Below, one piece after another: positions 46,235 through 55,145 of a DNA stretch of 64,000 nt; positions within the stretch are counted from its first letter, which is position 1, and every line of letters starts with the position of its first letter. The position numbers and the translations under genes are program-made. The stretch spans positions 1,240,001-1,304,000 of the forward strand of contig NZ_CP031557.1 of assembly GCF_003403075.1 (NCBI RefSeq), read 5' to 3'. The notes beneath the pieces were generated by a model. The model saw nothing but the letters and a program-made list of their open reading frames with translations. It was not told the DNA's origin and ran no database searches. This DNA is from Flavobacterium psychrotrophum. GTDB lineage: Bacteria > Bacteroidota > Bacteroidia > Flavobacteriales > Flavobacteriaceae.

Positions 46235-47131
46235 GTGAACAATATAAAAACTACATTTTCAATCAGCGACCTTGAAAACCTGTCAGGGGTTAAAGCGCAC
46301 ACGATACGTGTATGGGAACGTCGGTATGGCATCCTTACACCTGAGCGGGGTGAGACCAACCTGCGTAGTTACACGCTTGATGATTTAAGAAAACTGCTGA
46401 ATATTGCTGTGCTGACCGAGTATGGCATAAAGATATCGAAGGTTGCCCGGATGGGCGGGGCGGAAATTGAAAAAATGGTGGTGGAGTTACGCAGTACCCG
46501 TCAGGATATTGCACACATCCTGCATCAGTATAAGCTTTCCATGATGACATTTGACCAGGCATTATTCGGCGACACAACCGATCATTTGCTGACCAAAATG
46601 CCATTTCGCGAAGTGTTTATGGGATACTTTCTCCCTTTTCTCGAAGAGGTAGGCCTGATGTGGCAAACAGCTACCATACAACCGGCGCACGAGCACTTTA
46701 TAAGCAACCTGATTCGTATGTATGTGGTGCAACAGACGGCATTGGCGGGAAGGAAATTAAAAAGAGGGGCCTCTCCTGACTATGTACTCTTCCTGCCTTT
46801 TGGCGAAATACATGAGTTAGGGCTCCTTTATTTGCAATACGAAATCGTAGCCTCGGGTAAGGCCTGTATTTATCTGGGCAGCAATATGCCGTTGGACAGT
46901 CTTTACGAAATAAATAAGCTGTTTACGGGGATTACCTACATTACCTACATTACCGTTCTTCCGGAAGAGCGCCCGCTTGGTGAATACATCGTCACACTCG
47001 AGCGAAAGTGCCGTCAAAGTGAATCGGCGCTTTGGGTAGTGGGGCGGAGGGTTTCCGAAGTTGACCTGGTTAACAACCCTTACCTTGAACTTTTTACCAC
47101 CTTGCATGCTGCCGTAGCAAAGTTCGGATAA
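46235..47131 (+). CDS. CarH/LitR-like MerR regulator with B12-binding domain
   Basis: 298 aa with a GTG start at 46235. Residues 7-75 are a MerR winged helix (FSISDLENLSGVKAHTIRVW). Residues 143-154 carry the CarH capping motif W-x9-EH (Trp143, Glu153, His154), and 191-196 carry E-x-H-x-x-G with His193 as likely lower cobalt ligand. Such proteins hold AdoCbl, tetramerise in the dark on DNA, and fall apart in light. It is divergent from the photolyase/crt operon and probably represses it and, judging from the shared block, hemH. Confidence 0.9.
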   Translation: MNNIKTTFSISDLENLSGVKAHTIRVWERRYGILTPERGETNLRSYTLDDLRKLLNIAVLTEYGIKISKVARMGGAEIEKMVVELRSTRQDIAHILHQYKLSMMTFDQALFGDTTDHLLTKMPFREVFMGYFLPFLEEVGLMWQTATIQPAHEHFISNLIRMYVVQQTALAGRKLKRGASPDYVLFLPFGEIHELGLLYLQYEIVASGKACIYLGSNMPLDSLYEINKLFTGITYITYITVLPEERPLGEYIVTLERKCRQSESALWVVGRRVSEVDLVNNPYLELFTTLHAAVAKFG

Positions 47132-47154
47132 ACATTATATCTCGTGCCACTTTG

Positions 47155-48306
47155 TTACCCAAATATCCAGCGGGCATATCGCGGTGTGGCTTTGTAGAAA
47201 AGGTGCACAACGATCCAGCTTATGGCGAAAACAACAAGGGCTGTAAACGGGATCCTTACTGATACGGGTATGGAAAGCTTTTGCGAAATGGCATAGCCAA
47301 GCCCTACTACAAAATAATGACAGAGGTAGATGCCTAATCCGTATTGCGTCGTCCTTGCAAGGTATTTTCTGACGGTTTTGGAACGTATTTTTACGTGCTT
47401 GATAAACAGTATTACGGCCAGGGTCATCAGCGCGACCTGTGGTGAGCAATACAGGAAGAAAAGTTCCACATCGTTTTCCGTACTCCCCGGGTTTGCAGTC
47501 ATGTACCGGAAGCCAAGATACGTTATAAGATAACCCGTGGAAAATAGTGCTGCGCACAAAATGTATTTTGTTGCCGTATTTAGTTCTAATGGATATTTCT
47601 TTACACAATATCCCAGGAAGAGATAGCCATTAAACCCAGCAAAATAATAAAAGGTGTCGAAACTGTTCCACGCACTGCGACCCAGAATGTCGGGTGCTGT
47701 AAAACGGAACGCGTAAGGCAGAAAAAGGGTTGCTGCCCAAAATGCGCCGTATATTTTATACTGAAAAAGATCCTCTTTTTCTATCCATGCTGTCAAAAAA
47801 GGCATATAGAGGTAAAGCCCTGCCAGCATGAAAATGTACCATAAATGTATGGTATACGCATTGAATGAAACAGGTATCGCAATCAGCCGGGCAATAGTAT
47901 CTTCCACGGATTGGGAAGGATGCGGGCCGGCATAGGCAAATGTCTCACTTACAACAGCAGGGTCCAGGCCCAGCATCCCGGTGAGCAGGGGATAGCAATT
48001 GTACAGGATGGACCAGATAAGGAAAGGAATAAGAATCCTGGAAAGCCTTTTTTTGTAAAAAGCTCCCGTATTTTCTTTAATCGGTAACAATAGCGCACCG
48101 GTAATCATTACAAAAAGAGGTACACAGGGCCTGAGAAATGCGCCGTACAGACTGCCCCAAAAATTATATTCCGGATTCGCCCGGGCTTCCGGTGAGATAT
48201 TGAAGGGATCGGCACAATGTATACATATTACCATGAATATTGCAATGAACCGGAGGAGGTCAAGCCAATATTCGCGTTCTTTTTCCTTTGGTCGTGTTGT
48301 GTCCAT
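47155..48306 (-). CDS. Acyltransferase 3 family membrane protein (OafA/WecH type)
   Basis: 383 aa with about ten membrane helices. It begins REYWLDLLRFIAIFMVICIH, with the conserved His-Cys and Arg of the family, and contains RPCVPLFVMITGALLLPI, then the final VLFYKATPRYARW-like region. It transfers acyl groups, such as acetyl, to sugars or lipids in the envelope. It converges with merR and is divergent from the fasciclin gene. Confidence 0.85.
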   Translation of the reverse strand: MDTTRPKEKEREYWLDLLRFIAIFMVICIHCADPFNISPEARANPEYNFWGSLYGAFLRPCVPLFVMITGALLLPIKENTGAFYKKRLSRILIPFLIWSILYNCYPLLTGMLGLDPAVVSETFAYAGPHPSQSVEDTIARLIAIPVSFNAYTIHLWYIFMLAGLYLYMPFLTAWIEKEDLFQYKIYGAFWAATLFLPYAFRFTAPDILGRSAWNSFDTFYYFAGFNGYLFLGYCVKKYPLELNTATKYILCAALFSTGYLITYLGFRYMTANPGSTENDVELFFLYCSPQVALMTLAVILFIKHVKIRSKTVRKYLARTTQYGLGIYLCHYFVVGLGYAISQKLSIPVSVRIPFTALVVFAISWIVVHLFYKATPRYARWIFG

Positions 48307-48420
48307 TTGGTCCCGGTTTAAAATGATGTGTTGCGTTTCTTTCTTGTCGGTCGATAGAAGTGGCTCCCGAAGATAAACATTTTTTCAAAACTTTTTTGTT
48401 TAAAATTTTCACAAAAAACA

Positions 48421-48450
48421 TTGGACAAAAAATAAACGTATGTATTTTTG
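48421..48450 (+). promoter_or_regulatory. Bacteroidota promoter for the fasciclin gene
   Basis: TTGG at 48421-48424 (-33) and TATTTTTG at 48443-48450 (-7, matching TAnnTTTG) are separated by 18 bp. The start codon is 26 bp further on. Confidence 0.65.
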
Positions 48451-48476
48451 GGTTACAAATCTTACAACTTTAATCT

Positions 48477-49460
48477 ATGAACAGAAAAACTTTTTTCAGG
48501 CCTCTTGCCATCCTGTTGCTTGCAGTAGCACCGATGGTAACTTCTTGCAGCGATGACGACAACAATACCGCTCAGAACGGTAACTCCATTGCTGACCTTG
48601 CCGCATCGACCCCAGAACTTTCTACGCTTTCCACAGCATTGAACCGCGCAGGCCTCACCGGTACCCTTGACGGTGAAGGCAGCTTTACGGTATTTGCCCC
48701 GACCAACCAGGCGTTCGAGAACTATTTGCAGCAAAATGAATATACATCAATTGAACAGGTTCCTGTAGCTGCCCTAAAAGAGTTGTTGCTTAACCACGTT
48801 GTTTCCGGTACAATGGCTTCTTCGTCGCTGCAGACGGGATATGTGAAGACAATGGGAAAGGGAAGTGCATCCTCTACTAATACGTTAAGTATGTTTATAA
48901 ATACATCCAACGGGGTTGTTTTAAATGGTGGAACTGCCAATGGTGGTGCTACGGTAACAGGGGCTGATGTAATGGCAAGCAATGGCGTTGTACATGTTGT
49001 CAACAGTGTAATAGGTTTACCGACAGTTGTAAACCATGCAATTGCTAACCCTGATTTCTCGATACTGGTACAAGCGCTGACACGTGAGGATCAGCCTGAT
49101 TTTGTAGGGATACTTTCCGGTTCACAGAATGCACCGTTTACGGTTTTCGCACCCACCAATAATGCTTTTTCATCGTTATTACAGGAGCTGGGTCTTTCGG
49201 GTTTGGCTGATGTCCCGCAGGCAACCCTGGAAAACACCTTAAAATACCATGTGGTAACCGGGCAAAATGTGCTTGCTGCTTCGCTGACCGATAATATGAG
49301 CGTTCCGACGTTCGAGGGAGGAAGTTTTACTGTTAATCTCGAAGGCGGTGCTTCTATTACAGACGCTAACGGCAGGGTTGCTTCAATAGTTGCTACTGAC
49401 GTGCAGGCTTCCAATGGTGTAGTGCACGCCATTAATAAAGTGATATTACCTGCTATGTAA
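48477..49460 (+). CDS. Fasciclin-domain lipoprotein
   Basis: 327 aa. The lipoprotein signal has a lipobox (MVTSC at Cys24) followed by Ser-Asp-Asp-Asp. Two FAS1 domains follow, each with the pattern TVFAPTNxAFxxxL and a hydrophobic end: about 35-185 (FTVFAPTNQAFENYL, NGVVHVVNSVIGLP) and 190-325 (FTVFAPTNNAFSSLL, NGVVHAINKVILP). FAS1 folds mediate adhesion and, in algal AstaP proteins, bind carotenoids. It has its own promoter and a terminator behind it. Its place in the carotenoid/light island makes a pigment-binding role worth testing. Confidence 0.9.
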   Translation: MNRKTFFRPLAILLLAVAPMVTSCSDDDNNTAQNGNSIADLAASTPELSTLSTALNRAGLTGTLDGEGSFTVFAPTNQAFENYLQQNEYTSIEQVPVAALKELLLNHVVSGTMASSSLQTGYVKTMGKGSASSTNTLSMFINTSNGVVLNGGTANGGATVTGADVMASNGVVHVVNSVIGLPTVVNHAIANPDFSILVQALTREDQPDFVGILSGSQNAPFTVFAPTNNAFSSLLQELGLSGLADVPQATLENTLKYHVVTGQNVLAASLTDNMSVPTFEGGSFTVNLEGGASITDANGRVASIVATDVQASNGVVHAINKVILPAM

Positions 49461-49522
49461 TCAATTTATTTTTTTACCTTTAACAATTACATGTCGTAAA
49501 TATCGTGGGGGTATTTATTCAG

Positions 49523-49544
49523 AAAGCGGGCTTTAGCCCGCTTT
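49523..49544. terminator. Bidirectional terminator between the fasciclin gene and hemH
   Basis: Perfect 9-bp stem AAAGCGGGC / GCCCGCTTT with a TTTA loop, between converging genes. Confidence 0.8.
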
Positions 49545-49582
49545 ACTTGTTTTGTCCGACGTTCATTTCTTGGTGGTATATG

Positions 49583-50620
49583 TCAGGTATGCATTGTCTG
49601 CGTTGTTTCATCAACCCAGTCGCTTATCCAGCCTGCGACAGCATCCGTCCAGTCTTCCCGATCATTCAGGCAAGGGATGGTGATGAAATTTTTACCTCCG
49701 TTACCTAAAAAGTCGTCTTTAGCACGCATAGCGATTTCCTCAAGTGTCTCGATACAGTCCGATACAAAAGCGGGCGTTACCACAGCCAGATTTTTTATGC
49801 CCTCTGCCGGCATCGCCGCAATCCGTTTATCCGTATAGGGCTCAAGCCACTTATCGCGGCCCAGGCGGCTTTGGAAGGTTACGGAATAGCGCTCGGCAGG
49901 CAGTTTGAGTATTTCGGCAACAGCCCTTGTTGTTTCATAACATTGGTGCCTGTAGCAGAATTGATGTGCTGTGGATTTCAAGGAACAGCACTCGCTATCG
50001 ATATGGCAATGGGAGCCCGTCGGGTCCGTTTTCCGTATATGGCGCTCCGGCACGCCGTGGTAGCTGAAAAGGATATGGTCATATTGAAACCCGTTCAGCG
50101 CGTCTTTTATTGACTGGGACAATACGCGTGCATATTCCGGCTTATTGTAAAAAGGGGCAAAGTGTTCCATAAGCATGAAAGGAAATTTGCGGCTTCTGAT
50201 TTCTTCTGTCTTCTCTACAATTGTGCGGGTAGTGGCCATTGCGTATTGGGGGTACAGCGGTACTACCAGTACGTGGTCTACTCCCTTGGCGGCAAGTTCA
50301 TCAAGTCCTTCTTCCAGGGAAGGCTTTCCGTAGCGCATAGCCAATGCAACGGGGGTGGATAATTTAGCTGTAACAGCTTCCTTTAGCCTCGTGCTCAAAA
50401 CAATCAGTGGTGAACCCTCTTCCCACCATATTTTTTCATAAGCCTCTGCAGAAGCTTTCGGACGCGAACGGAGTATTATTCCCTTTACAAGAAGCGCCCT
50501 TAGGATATAGGGGTAGTCAATTACGTATTTATCCATCAGGAATTCGTCCAGATAGGGTTTTACGTCCTTTGCGGTGGGGCTCTCCGGTGAGCCGAGATTG
50601 ACCATTAAAATGCCTTTCAT
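49583..50620 (-). CDS. hemH: Ferrochelatase
   Basis: 345 aa. It begins ILMVNLGSPESPTAKDVKPY and contains VVPLYPQYAMATTRTIVEKT, the catalytic His region FSYHGVPERHIRKTDPTGSH, TFQSRLGRDKWLEPYTDK and VTPAFVSDCIETLEEIAMRA. It inserts Fe(II) into protoporphyrin IX for haem. Light and free porphyrin cause oxidative damage, so control of hemH by a light regulator would make sense. It has the same operator block as the crt operon 11 bp upstream. Confidence 0.93.
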   Translation of the reverse strand: MKGILMVNLGSPESPTAKDVKPYLDEFLMDKYVIDYPYILRALLVKGIILRSRPKASAEAYEKIWWEEGSPLIVLSTRLKEAVTAKLSTPVALAMRYGKPSLEEGLDELAAKGVDHVLVVPLYPQYAMATTRTIVEKTEEIRSRKFPFMLMEHFAPFYNKPEYARVLSQSIKDALNGFQYDHILFSYHGVPERHIRKTDPTGSHCHIDSECCSLKSTAHQFCYRHQCYETTRAVAEILKLPAERYSVTFQSRLGRDKWLEPYTDKRIAAMPAEGIKNLAVVTPAFVSDCIETLEEIAMRAKDDFLGNGGKNFITIPCLNDREDWTDAVAGWISDWVDETTQTMHT

Positions 50621-50630
50621 GTTTTTGTAT

Positions 50631-50666
50631 TTGTTTATTTATTTAACAAATATAAGTAAACAAATT
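50631..50666 (-). promoter_or_regulatory. Putative light-regulon operator and -7 box before hemH
   Basis: On the minus strand TTTGTTTA (50657-50664) and TTTGTTAA (50643-50650) start 14 bp apart, with an inverted copy at 50631-50638. The -7 box is TATATTTG (50647-50654). Spacing and bases agree with the block at 46055-46090 (29 of 36). Confidence 0.7.
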
Positions 50667-50801
50667 ATTATTTTTATTTATAGTAAATATAAAATAAACC
50701 TCAACATATTTTCTCCCTGGTTTGTATATGGATTCAAGAAACTTGGTTAAATTTTATAGAAAGTAACAATACATTACTACATTTGCACTTTAATATGATA
50801 T

Positions 50802-51245
50802 ATGGTAAGGAAAGACGGTCCTATCATTATAATAGATGATGACGCTGATGACAGGGAAATATTAAAGGAAATCCTTGAGGGTTTGCATTATCCCAATGAG
50901 ATAATTTGTTTTACAGACGGGTATTCTGCCCTCGATTATCTGGCGGGGGAGTCCGTAAATCCATTTATCATTTTTTCGGATGTGAATATGCCCAAAATGA
51001 GCGGATACCAGTTCAGGGACAGTATATTGGCAGATGAAAATTTACGCCGTAAATGTGTGCCCTTTATTTTCATCACCACTTCAGCAACAGATGCAACTAT
51101 TGCGAGGGCCTATGAGCAGTCGGCACATGGTTTTTTCCACAAGCTGAACGATTACCTTCAATTCCAGCAGGCCATGGAGCACATTGTAAAGTATTGGCTT
51201 ACAGCGGATGCCCCGGTTTTTCCAAACCCACTGGCATCATTTTAA
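50802..51245 (+). CDS. Single-domain response regulator
   Basis: 147 aa. It is a CheY-like receiver with the acidic pair (IIIIDDDADDREI), the phosphoacceptor Asp in FSDVNMPKMSGYQF and Lys in HGFFHKL. There is no output domain. Its stop overlaps, tail-to-tail by 4 bp, the PAS kinase on the other strand, which could be its partner. It is paralogous to the degenerate receiver at 38307. Confidence 0.85.
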   Translation: MVRKDGPIIIIDDDADDREILKEILEGLHYPNEIICFTDGYSALDYLAGESVNPFIIFSDVNMPKMSGYQFRDSILADENLRRKCVPFIFITTSATDATIARAYEQSAHGFFHKLNDYLQFQQAMEHIVKYWLTADAPVFPNPLASF

Positions 51246-52750
51246 AGCCCTATTTGTATTTGGGTTACCGGAAGGATAATTTCAAATGTAGTACCGAGGC
51301 CTATTTCGGACCACACGGATACTGTACCGTTATGGCGTTGCACTATTTTATGGCAAAGGGAAAGCCCCAGCCCGGTTCCATCATAGGTATCTTTTGAATG
51401 TAGCCGTTTAAAAGGCTCAAAGATCTTATCAACGAATTCTTTCTCGATGCCAATGCCATTATCGGCTATTTCAATCTTGATGCAGTCACCCGAAGGTTTA
51501 CTCAACAAATGGCTGGTTATGTTTATGTGCGGCCGTACTGCCTCACGGGAAAACTTCAGGCTATTTCCAATTATGTTGTAGAACAATTGGCTAAGGAGTA
51601 CATGTGCGCCCTGTATATCAGGAAGCAGCGACTGGTTAATAACAGCGTCCTTCTGCGTTATCACCAGCTCCAAGTCACCCAGGACTTCGGAAAGCAGTAC
51701 ATTAAGGTCGATTTTCTGTACACTGAATGCGGCGGCATCCATAACGGAGTAGGCCAGTATATCTTCAATCATGCTGTGCATCCTTGCTGCCGATTTTTCG
51801 ATTTTTGCGGCGTAGAGCGTACGTGCCTTACTATCGGGTTCCAGCATATCATTAAGCGCACCGGTGAAAAAACGTATTTTACGCAGGGGTTCCTTAAGGT
51901 CATGGCTGACGGCGTGTGCAAACTGGGAAAGGCTTTCGTTTGAACGCAGCAATTGCCGGGTACGCTCGTCTACCTTTAACTTCAGTTCTTCTTCAAATGA
52001 TTTTTGTTCTGTAATATCCTGTACTGTTCCAAACAGGCTTTTGGTATCCGGCGAATCAATATAAAAACCGTTAATGCGCAGCCACCTCACTTCTGAATTG
52101 TTGTGGATAATCCGTAACTCATAGGACATTTTCCCGGTTAGTTCCGCTTCCCGGTGAGATTGCTCCCTTATGTGCAGGTCATCGGGGTGAAGTTTGCCAA
52201 TCAGATCATAATTTGTGATGGGGTCTGTTATCCTCCATATTTCCTTAAATATCCCGGAGGTTTTTATCCTACCGTTCTCCAGGTTGATTTCGTAGGTGCC
52301 CAGCTTAGCATTTTCAATTGCGAGCGTAAGCTTTTCTTCTGCTTCAGCTGCATGGTTTTTGGCCATGACCAGTTCGGTTATGTCTGCTGCCGTATTCATC
52401 ACACCGTAAACCGTTCCGTCAGGTGCCTTTAGGGGAGTGAACGTATAATTAAAATAATGGACTTCTTTTATTCCTTTCTTAATAAGGTCAACACGCCTGT
52501 TTGTAGCTATATAGGGCTCACCGGTGTCTAAAACCTGCCACAGCTGTTCATAAATGCCCAGGCCCTCCAATTCAGGAAGTATTTCGAGATAGGACCTGCC
52601 TATAATGTCAGCGCCCTTTCCCCAGGCATCAACGAGGGCCTGGTTGGCCAAGACAACGGTAAGTTCACGCCCTGTGTAAACACCAATGGGAAAAGGCGCG
52701 CTTAGCACGACATCTTCAAGTTGCTGGTAATAGTGGTGATCTTTTTCCAT
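51242..52750 (-). CDS. PAS-domain sensor histidine kinase
   Basis: 502 aa. PAS domain 1 is at about 12-130 and PAS domain 2 at about 135-250. The HisKA domain has FAHAVSHDLKEPLRKIRFF (His near 281) and the HATPase domain has NSLKFSREA, DNGIGIE and GTGLGLSL. There are no membrane segments, so it is a cytoplasmic sensor. It has the shape of phytochrome-like or LOV-like sensors but lacks the flavin Cys motif of LOV domains as far as I can see. Confidence 0.88.
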   Translation of the reverse strand: MEKDHHYYQQLEDVVLSAPFPIGVYTGRELTVVLANQALVDAWGKGADIIGRSYLEILPELEGLGIYEQLWQVLDTGEPYIATNRRVDLIKKGIKEVHYFNYTFTPLKAPDGTVYGVMNTAADITELVMAKNHAAEAEEKLTLAIENAKLGTYEINLENGRIKTSGIFKEIWRITDPITNYDLIGKLHPDDLHIREQSHREAELTGKMSYELRIIHNNSEVRWLRINGFYIDSPDTKSLFGTVQDITEQKSFEEELKLKVDERTRQLLRSNESLSQFAHAVSHDLKEPLRKIRFFTGALNDMLEPDSKARTLYAAKIEKSAARMHSMIEDILAYSVMDAAAFSVQKIDLNVLLSEVLGDLELVITQKDAVINQSLLPDIQGAHVLLSQLFYNIIGNSLKFSREAVRPHINITSHLLSKPSGDCIKIEIADNGIGIEKEFVDKIFEPFKRLHSKDTYDGTGLGLSLCHKIVQRHNGTVSVWSEIGLGTTFEIILPVTQIQIGL

Positions 52751-53079
52751 TGATACTATACGTCCTGTAAATTTAACTTATAAAATAGTTATCGCCCATG
52801 ACAAACGGGTTTATGCGGTAATTTTAACTATTGTTCAAGTACAGCTTTTACATGATTATAATTTACATGGCGACGTCGCTCAAATAATTAGTAAAAAAGC
52901 TAAGGCAGTATATTTGCAATAGAATAAGAGGCAACCTGTAATAAGCACCCTATAAATAAGCGGTATGTTTACAGGTTCAATAGATGGTAACGGTAAGGAT
53001 TCCTTTTGCACCAAATAATAAATTACTTATAATGTTTAGAAGAAATTTCATGCGTAATTAGCGATTATCTAAAATATTT
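52751..53079. other. Intergenic region of 329 bp without a gene
   Basis: AT-rich, with no reading frame of note and no clear hairpin. It contains the promoter of the PAS kinase at its left edge. Confidence 0.5.
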
Positions 53080-53376
53080 TCATTCATTCATTCGGAGTGG
53101 GAATGTATAATCCATAACTTTTACAACTTCTCTGGATAACTGCTTCCTGTCCCGGGCCTTTATTTTTTCCAATAGAGGGGCATTTTCGCGTATTTTTATT
53201 TTCAGGTAATACTCCCAGTAGATAGTACCCAATAATAAATTGACAAAGCCGTTACCGTGCTTTGTCTTGATAATTGAAATGCTTTCAATATCGCGAACCC
53301 CGAATGCTACGTCCAGGTTACGGTACCTGACTTTAACGGTATTATCCTGCGCCAGGATATATTTATTTCGTTGCAT
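53080..53376 (-). CDS. Hypothetical protein, PH-like
   Basis: 98 aa from Met at 53376 (MQRNKYILAQDNTVKVRYRN). The first half is beta-rich (VAFGVRDIESISIIKTKHGN) and the second half helical (APLLEKIKARDRKQLSREVV). It resembles small bacterial PH-like (bPH) proteins only in outline. Its function is unknown. Confidence 0.45.
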   Translation of the reverse strand: MQRNKYILAQDNTVKVRYRNLDVAFGVRDIESISIIKTKHGNGFVNLLLGTIYWEYYLKIKIRENAPLLEKIKARDRKQLSREVVKVMDYTFPLRMNE

Positions 53377-53537
53377 GGTAATGGAGGAATTATTCAGGCT
53401 AAATATAGAAATGAATATAGAATCTTGCAAGTACCTTTACAATACAAAATCCGTATTTATTTATACTTAATATGAATTGCTGTATCATTCCCATCTGCTT
53501 ATATATAAAAGTTATTTTTGGAGTATAAGATACCATT

Positions 53538-53771
53538 ATGATCCAATTTAAAGACCAGAGGCTGGTGCAATTTGGCCAGCGTGTCCGTACATATCGTGAA
53601 GAAAAAGGCTGGACTGTAAACGATGTTGCTGCCAGGGGCTATCTTAGCAAAACTGACCTTATGGCTATAGAGTCCGGCAGCAGGAACTTTGGCTTTACCA
53701 CGCTGCTTGAACTCTCAAAATCACTTTCTATCACGCCCTCTCAGCTGCTTGATTTTGAATTTGATATTTAA
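53538..53771 (+). CDS. XRE-family helix-turn-helix regulator
   Basis: 77 aa, a complete single HTH_3 domain: VRTYREEKGWTVNDVAARGY, LSKTDLMAIESGSRNFGFTT, LLELSKSLSITPSQLLDFEF. A TATTTTTG box lies about 22 bp upstream of the start. The stop overlaps by 4 bp the end of the converging kinase gene. The target is unknown. Confidence 0.82.
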   Translation: MIQFKDQRLVQFGQRVRTYREEKGWTVNDVAARGYLSKTDLMAIESGSRNFGFTTLLELSKSLSITPSQLLDFEFDI

Positions 53772-55141
53772 GTAGTATGCGTGAGCGTCACTTTTGTACC
53801 TACGGTAAGCTCGCTTTCAATGGTAATCTCTATATCCAGTAGTTCACAGATCCGTTTCACGATGGACAGGCCCAGGCCGTTGCCTTTTGTCTGGATATGC
53901 TCATCGGGCCGTGAACGGTAAAACGATGCAAATACCTTGTGCTGTTCCTCTTTTGCAATGCCTATGCCATTGTCTGCCACTTGCAGCAGGATACTGCCTT
54001 TACCTGAACTTGCCGATAACGTTACTACACCGTCAGGTTTAGAATATTTTACCGCGTTTGAAACAAGGTTTTCCAGTACCATGGATAACAGGTATCCGTC
54101 GGTTTCCATGTACAGGTTCTCGGCAATATGTGTTTCAATCTTAATATTTTTCTCTTTGATTGCCTTTGCGTTGCGGGAAAGGGTATCTAAAACAAGCACA
54201 CTGATATTGGTGTTTTCTACTTTAAGTGCTTCTTTCTGGCTTTCAAATCTTGCAAGTAGCAAGAGCTGGTCTACCAATAGGTTGATACGGTCTGTTTCGG
54301 CGATGCAATATTTAATTGTTTCTACAAATTCTTCCTGGCTGCGTGGCTTGCGTATCAGGACTTCAAGGGTGCCTCTTACAACGGCGAGTGGGGTCCTTAG
54401 TTCGTGAGAGGCATCAGAGGTAAATTGTTTTTCCCTGAGTACAGCGCTTTCAATACGGTCGAGCAGGTTATTGATGGTTTTGGATAGTGTGTACAATTCA
54501 TCTTTATTTCCAGCATAGGCAATCCGCTCATAAAGGTTGTTACGGGAAATCCTGCCAGCAGTCTCAATAATATTGTTTACCGGCTTTATACTCCTGCCTG
54601 CTACAAGGCGGGTAACGGCAAACAGTATAATGAGCAGCAAGGGGTAGGTAATAAACAATACCCTTTTGAGGTTATAAAGCAGGTTTCCGGCATCCTGCAA
54701 CGGGACGGCTACCAGTATATACCCTACAACTGTATCTTTGAAGCGGACCGGTACCTGAGCCTGCCGTACGGGTATGTCATCCAGCAGGCTGTCGTAAAAT
54801 ATGTCTTCAGTGAGGGTTCTGTATTTGAGTTTTGACTCTTTAAGGTTGGGTGACCGGTCGGATAGCTTTCCATGCCGGTCCGTAAACTGTATGAAAATGG
54901 GGTTAATGTCAAGGGTATTGTGTTCTTTCTCATACCATTCTTCCTTTTCGACTGAAAATCCGGCAGGCGTAACCGTTATTTCGGTATAAAGGTCGTCCAC
55001 CTCTTTTTGCAGGTCATTATCAAGGCTGCTGTATACACCACTGCTTACGATCAGGTAAATTAACGCAAAAACAAGCAACACCAGTATGGCAGCAGTGATG
55101 CTGTAGAAAAGCGCGATCCTGTTCCTGAATGCTATTGCCAT
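53768..55141 (-). CDS. HAMP-type sensor histidine kinase
   Basis: 457 aa from Met at 55141 (MAIAFRNRIALFYSITAAIL); a start at 55159 is also possible. Two membrane helices (about 10-35 and 155-180) flank a periplasmic sensor region. A HAMP domain, HisKA (FTSDASHELRTPLAVVRGTL) and HATPase (NLVSNAVKYS, DNGIGIAKEE, GNGLGLSIV) follow. It is the partner of the OmpR-type regulator 4 bp upstream, at the end of the thioredoxin-apbE operon. Confidence 0.9.
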   Translation of the reverse strand: MAIAFRNRIALFYSITAAILVLLVFALIYLIVSSGVYSSLDNDLQKEVDDLYTEITVTPAGFSVEKEEWYEKEHNTLDINPIFIQFTDRHGKLSDRSPNLKESKLKYRTLTEDIFYDSLLDDIPVRQAQVPVRFKDTVVGYILVAVPLQDAGNLLYNLKRVLFITYPLLLIILFAVTRLVAGRSIKPVNNIIETAGRISRNNLYERIAYAGNKDELYTLSKTINNLLDRIESAVLREKQFTSDASHELRTPLAVVRGTLEVLIRKPRSQEEFVETIKYCIAETDRINLLVDQLLLLARFESQKEALKVENTNISVLVLDTLSRNAKAIKEKNIKIETHIAENLYMETDGYLLSMVLENLVSNAVKYSKPDGVVTLSASSGKGSILLQVADNGIGIAKEEQHKVFASFYRSRPDEHIQTKGNGLGLSIVKRICELLDIEITIESELTVGTKVTLTHTT

Positions 55142-55145
55142 GGTT

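Noticed and set aside
48395..48402. A TTTGTTTA word upstream of the fasciclin gene, as a third light-regulon operator
   Set aside because: There is no second copy 14 bp away and no -7 box overlap, so a single word in AT-rich DNA is not evidence.
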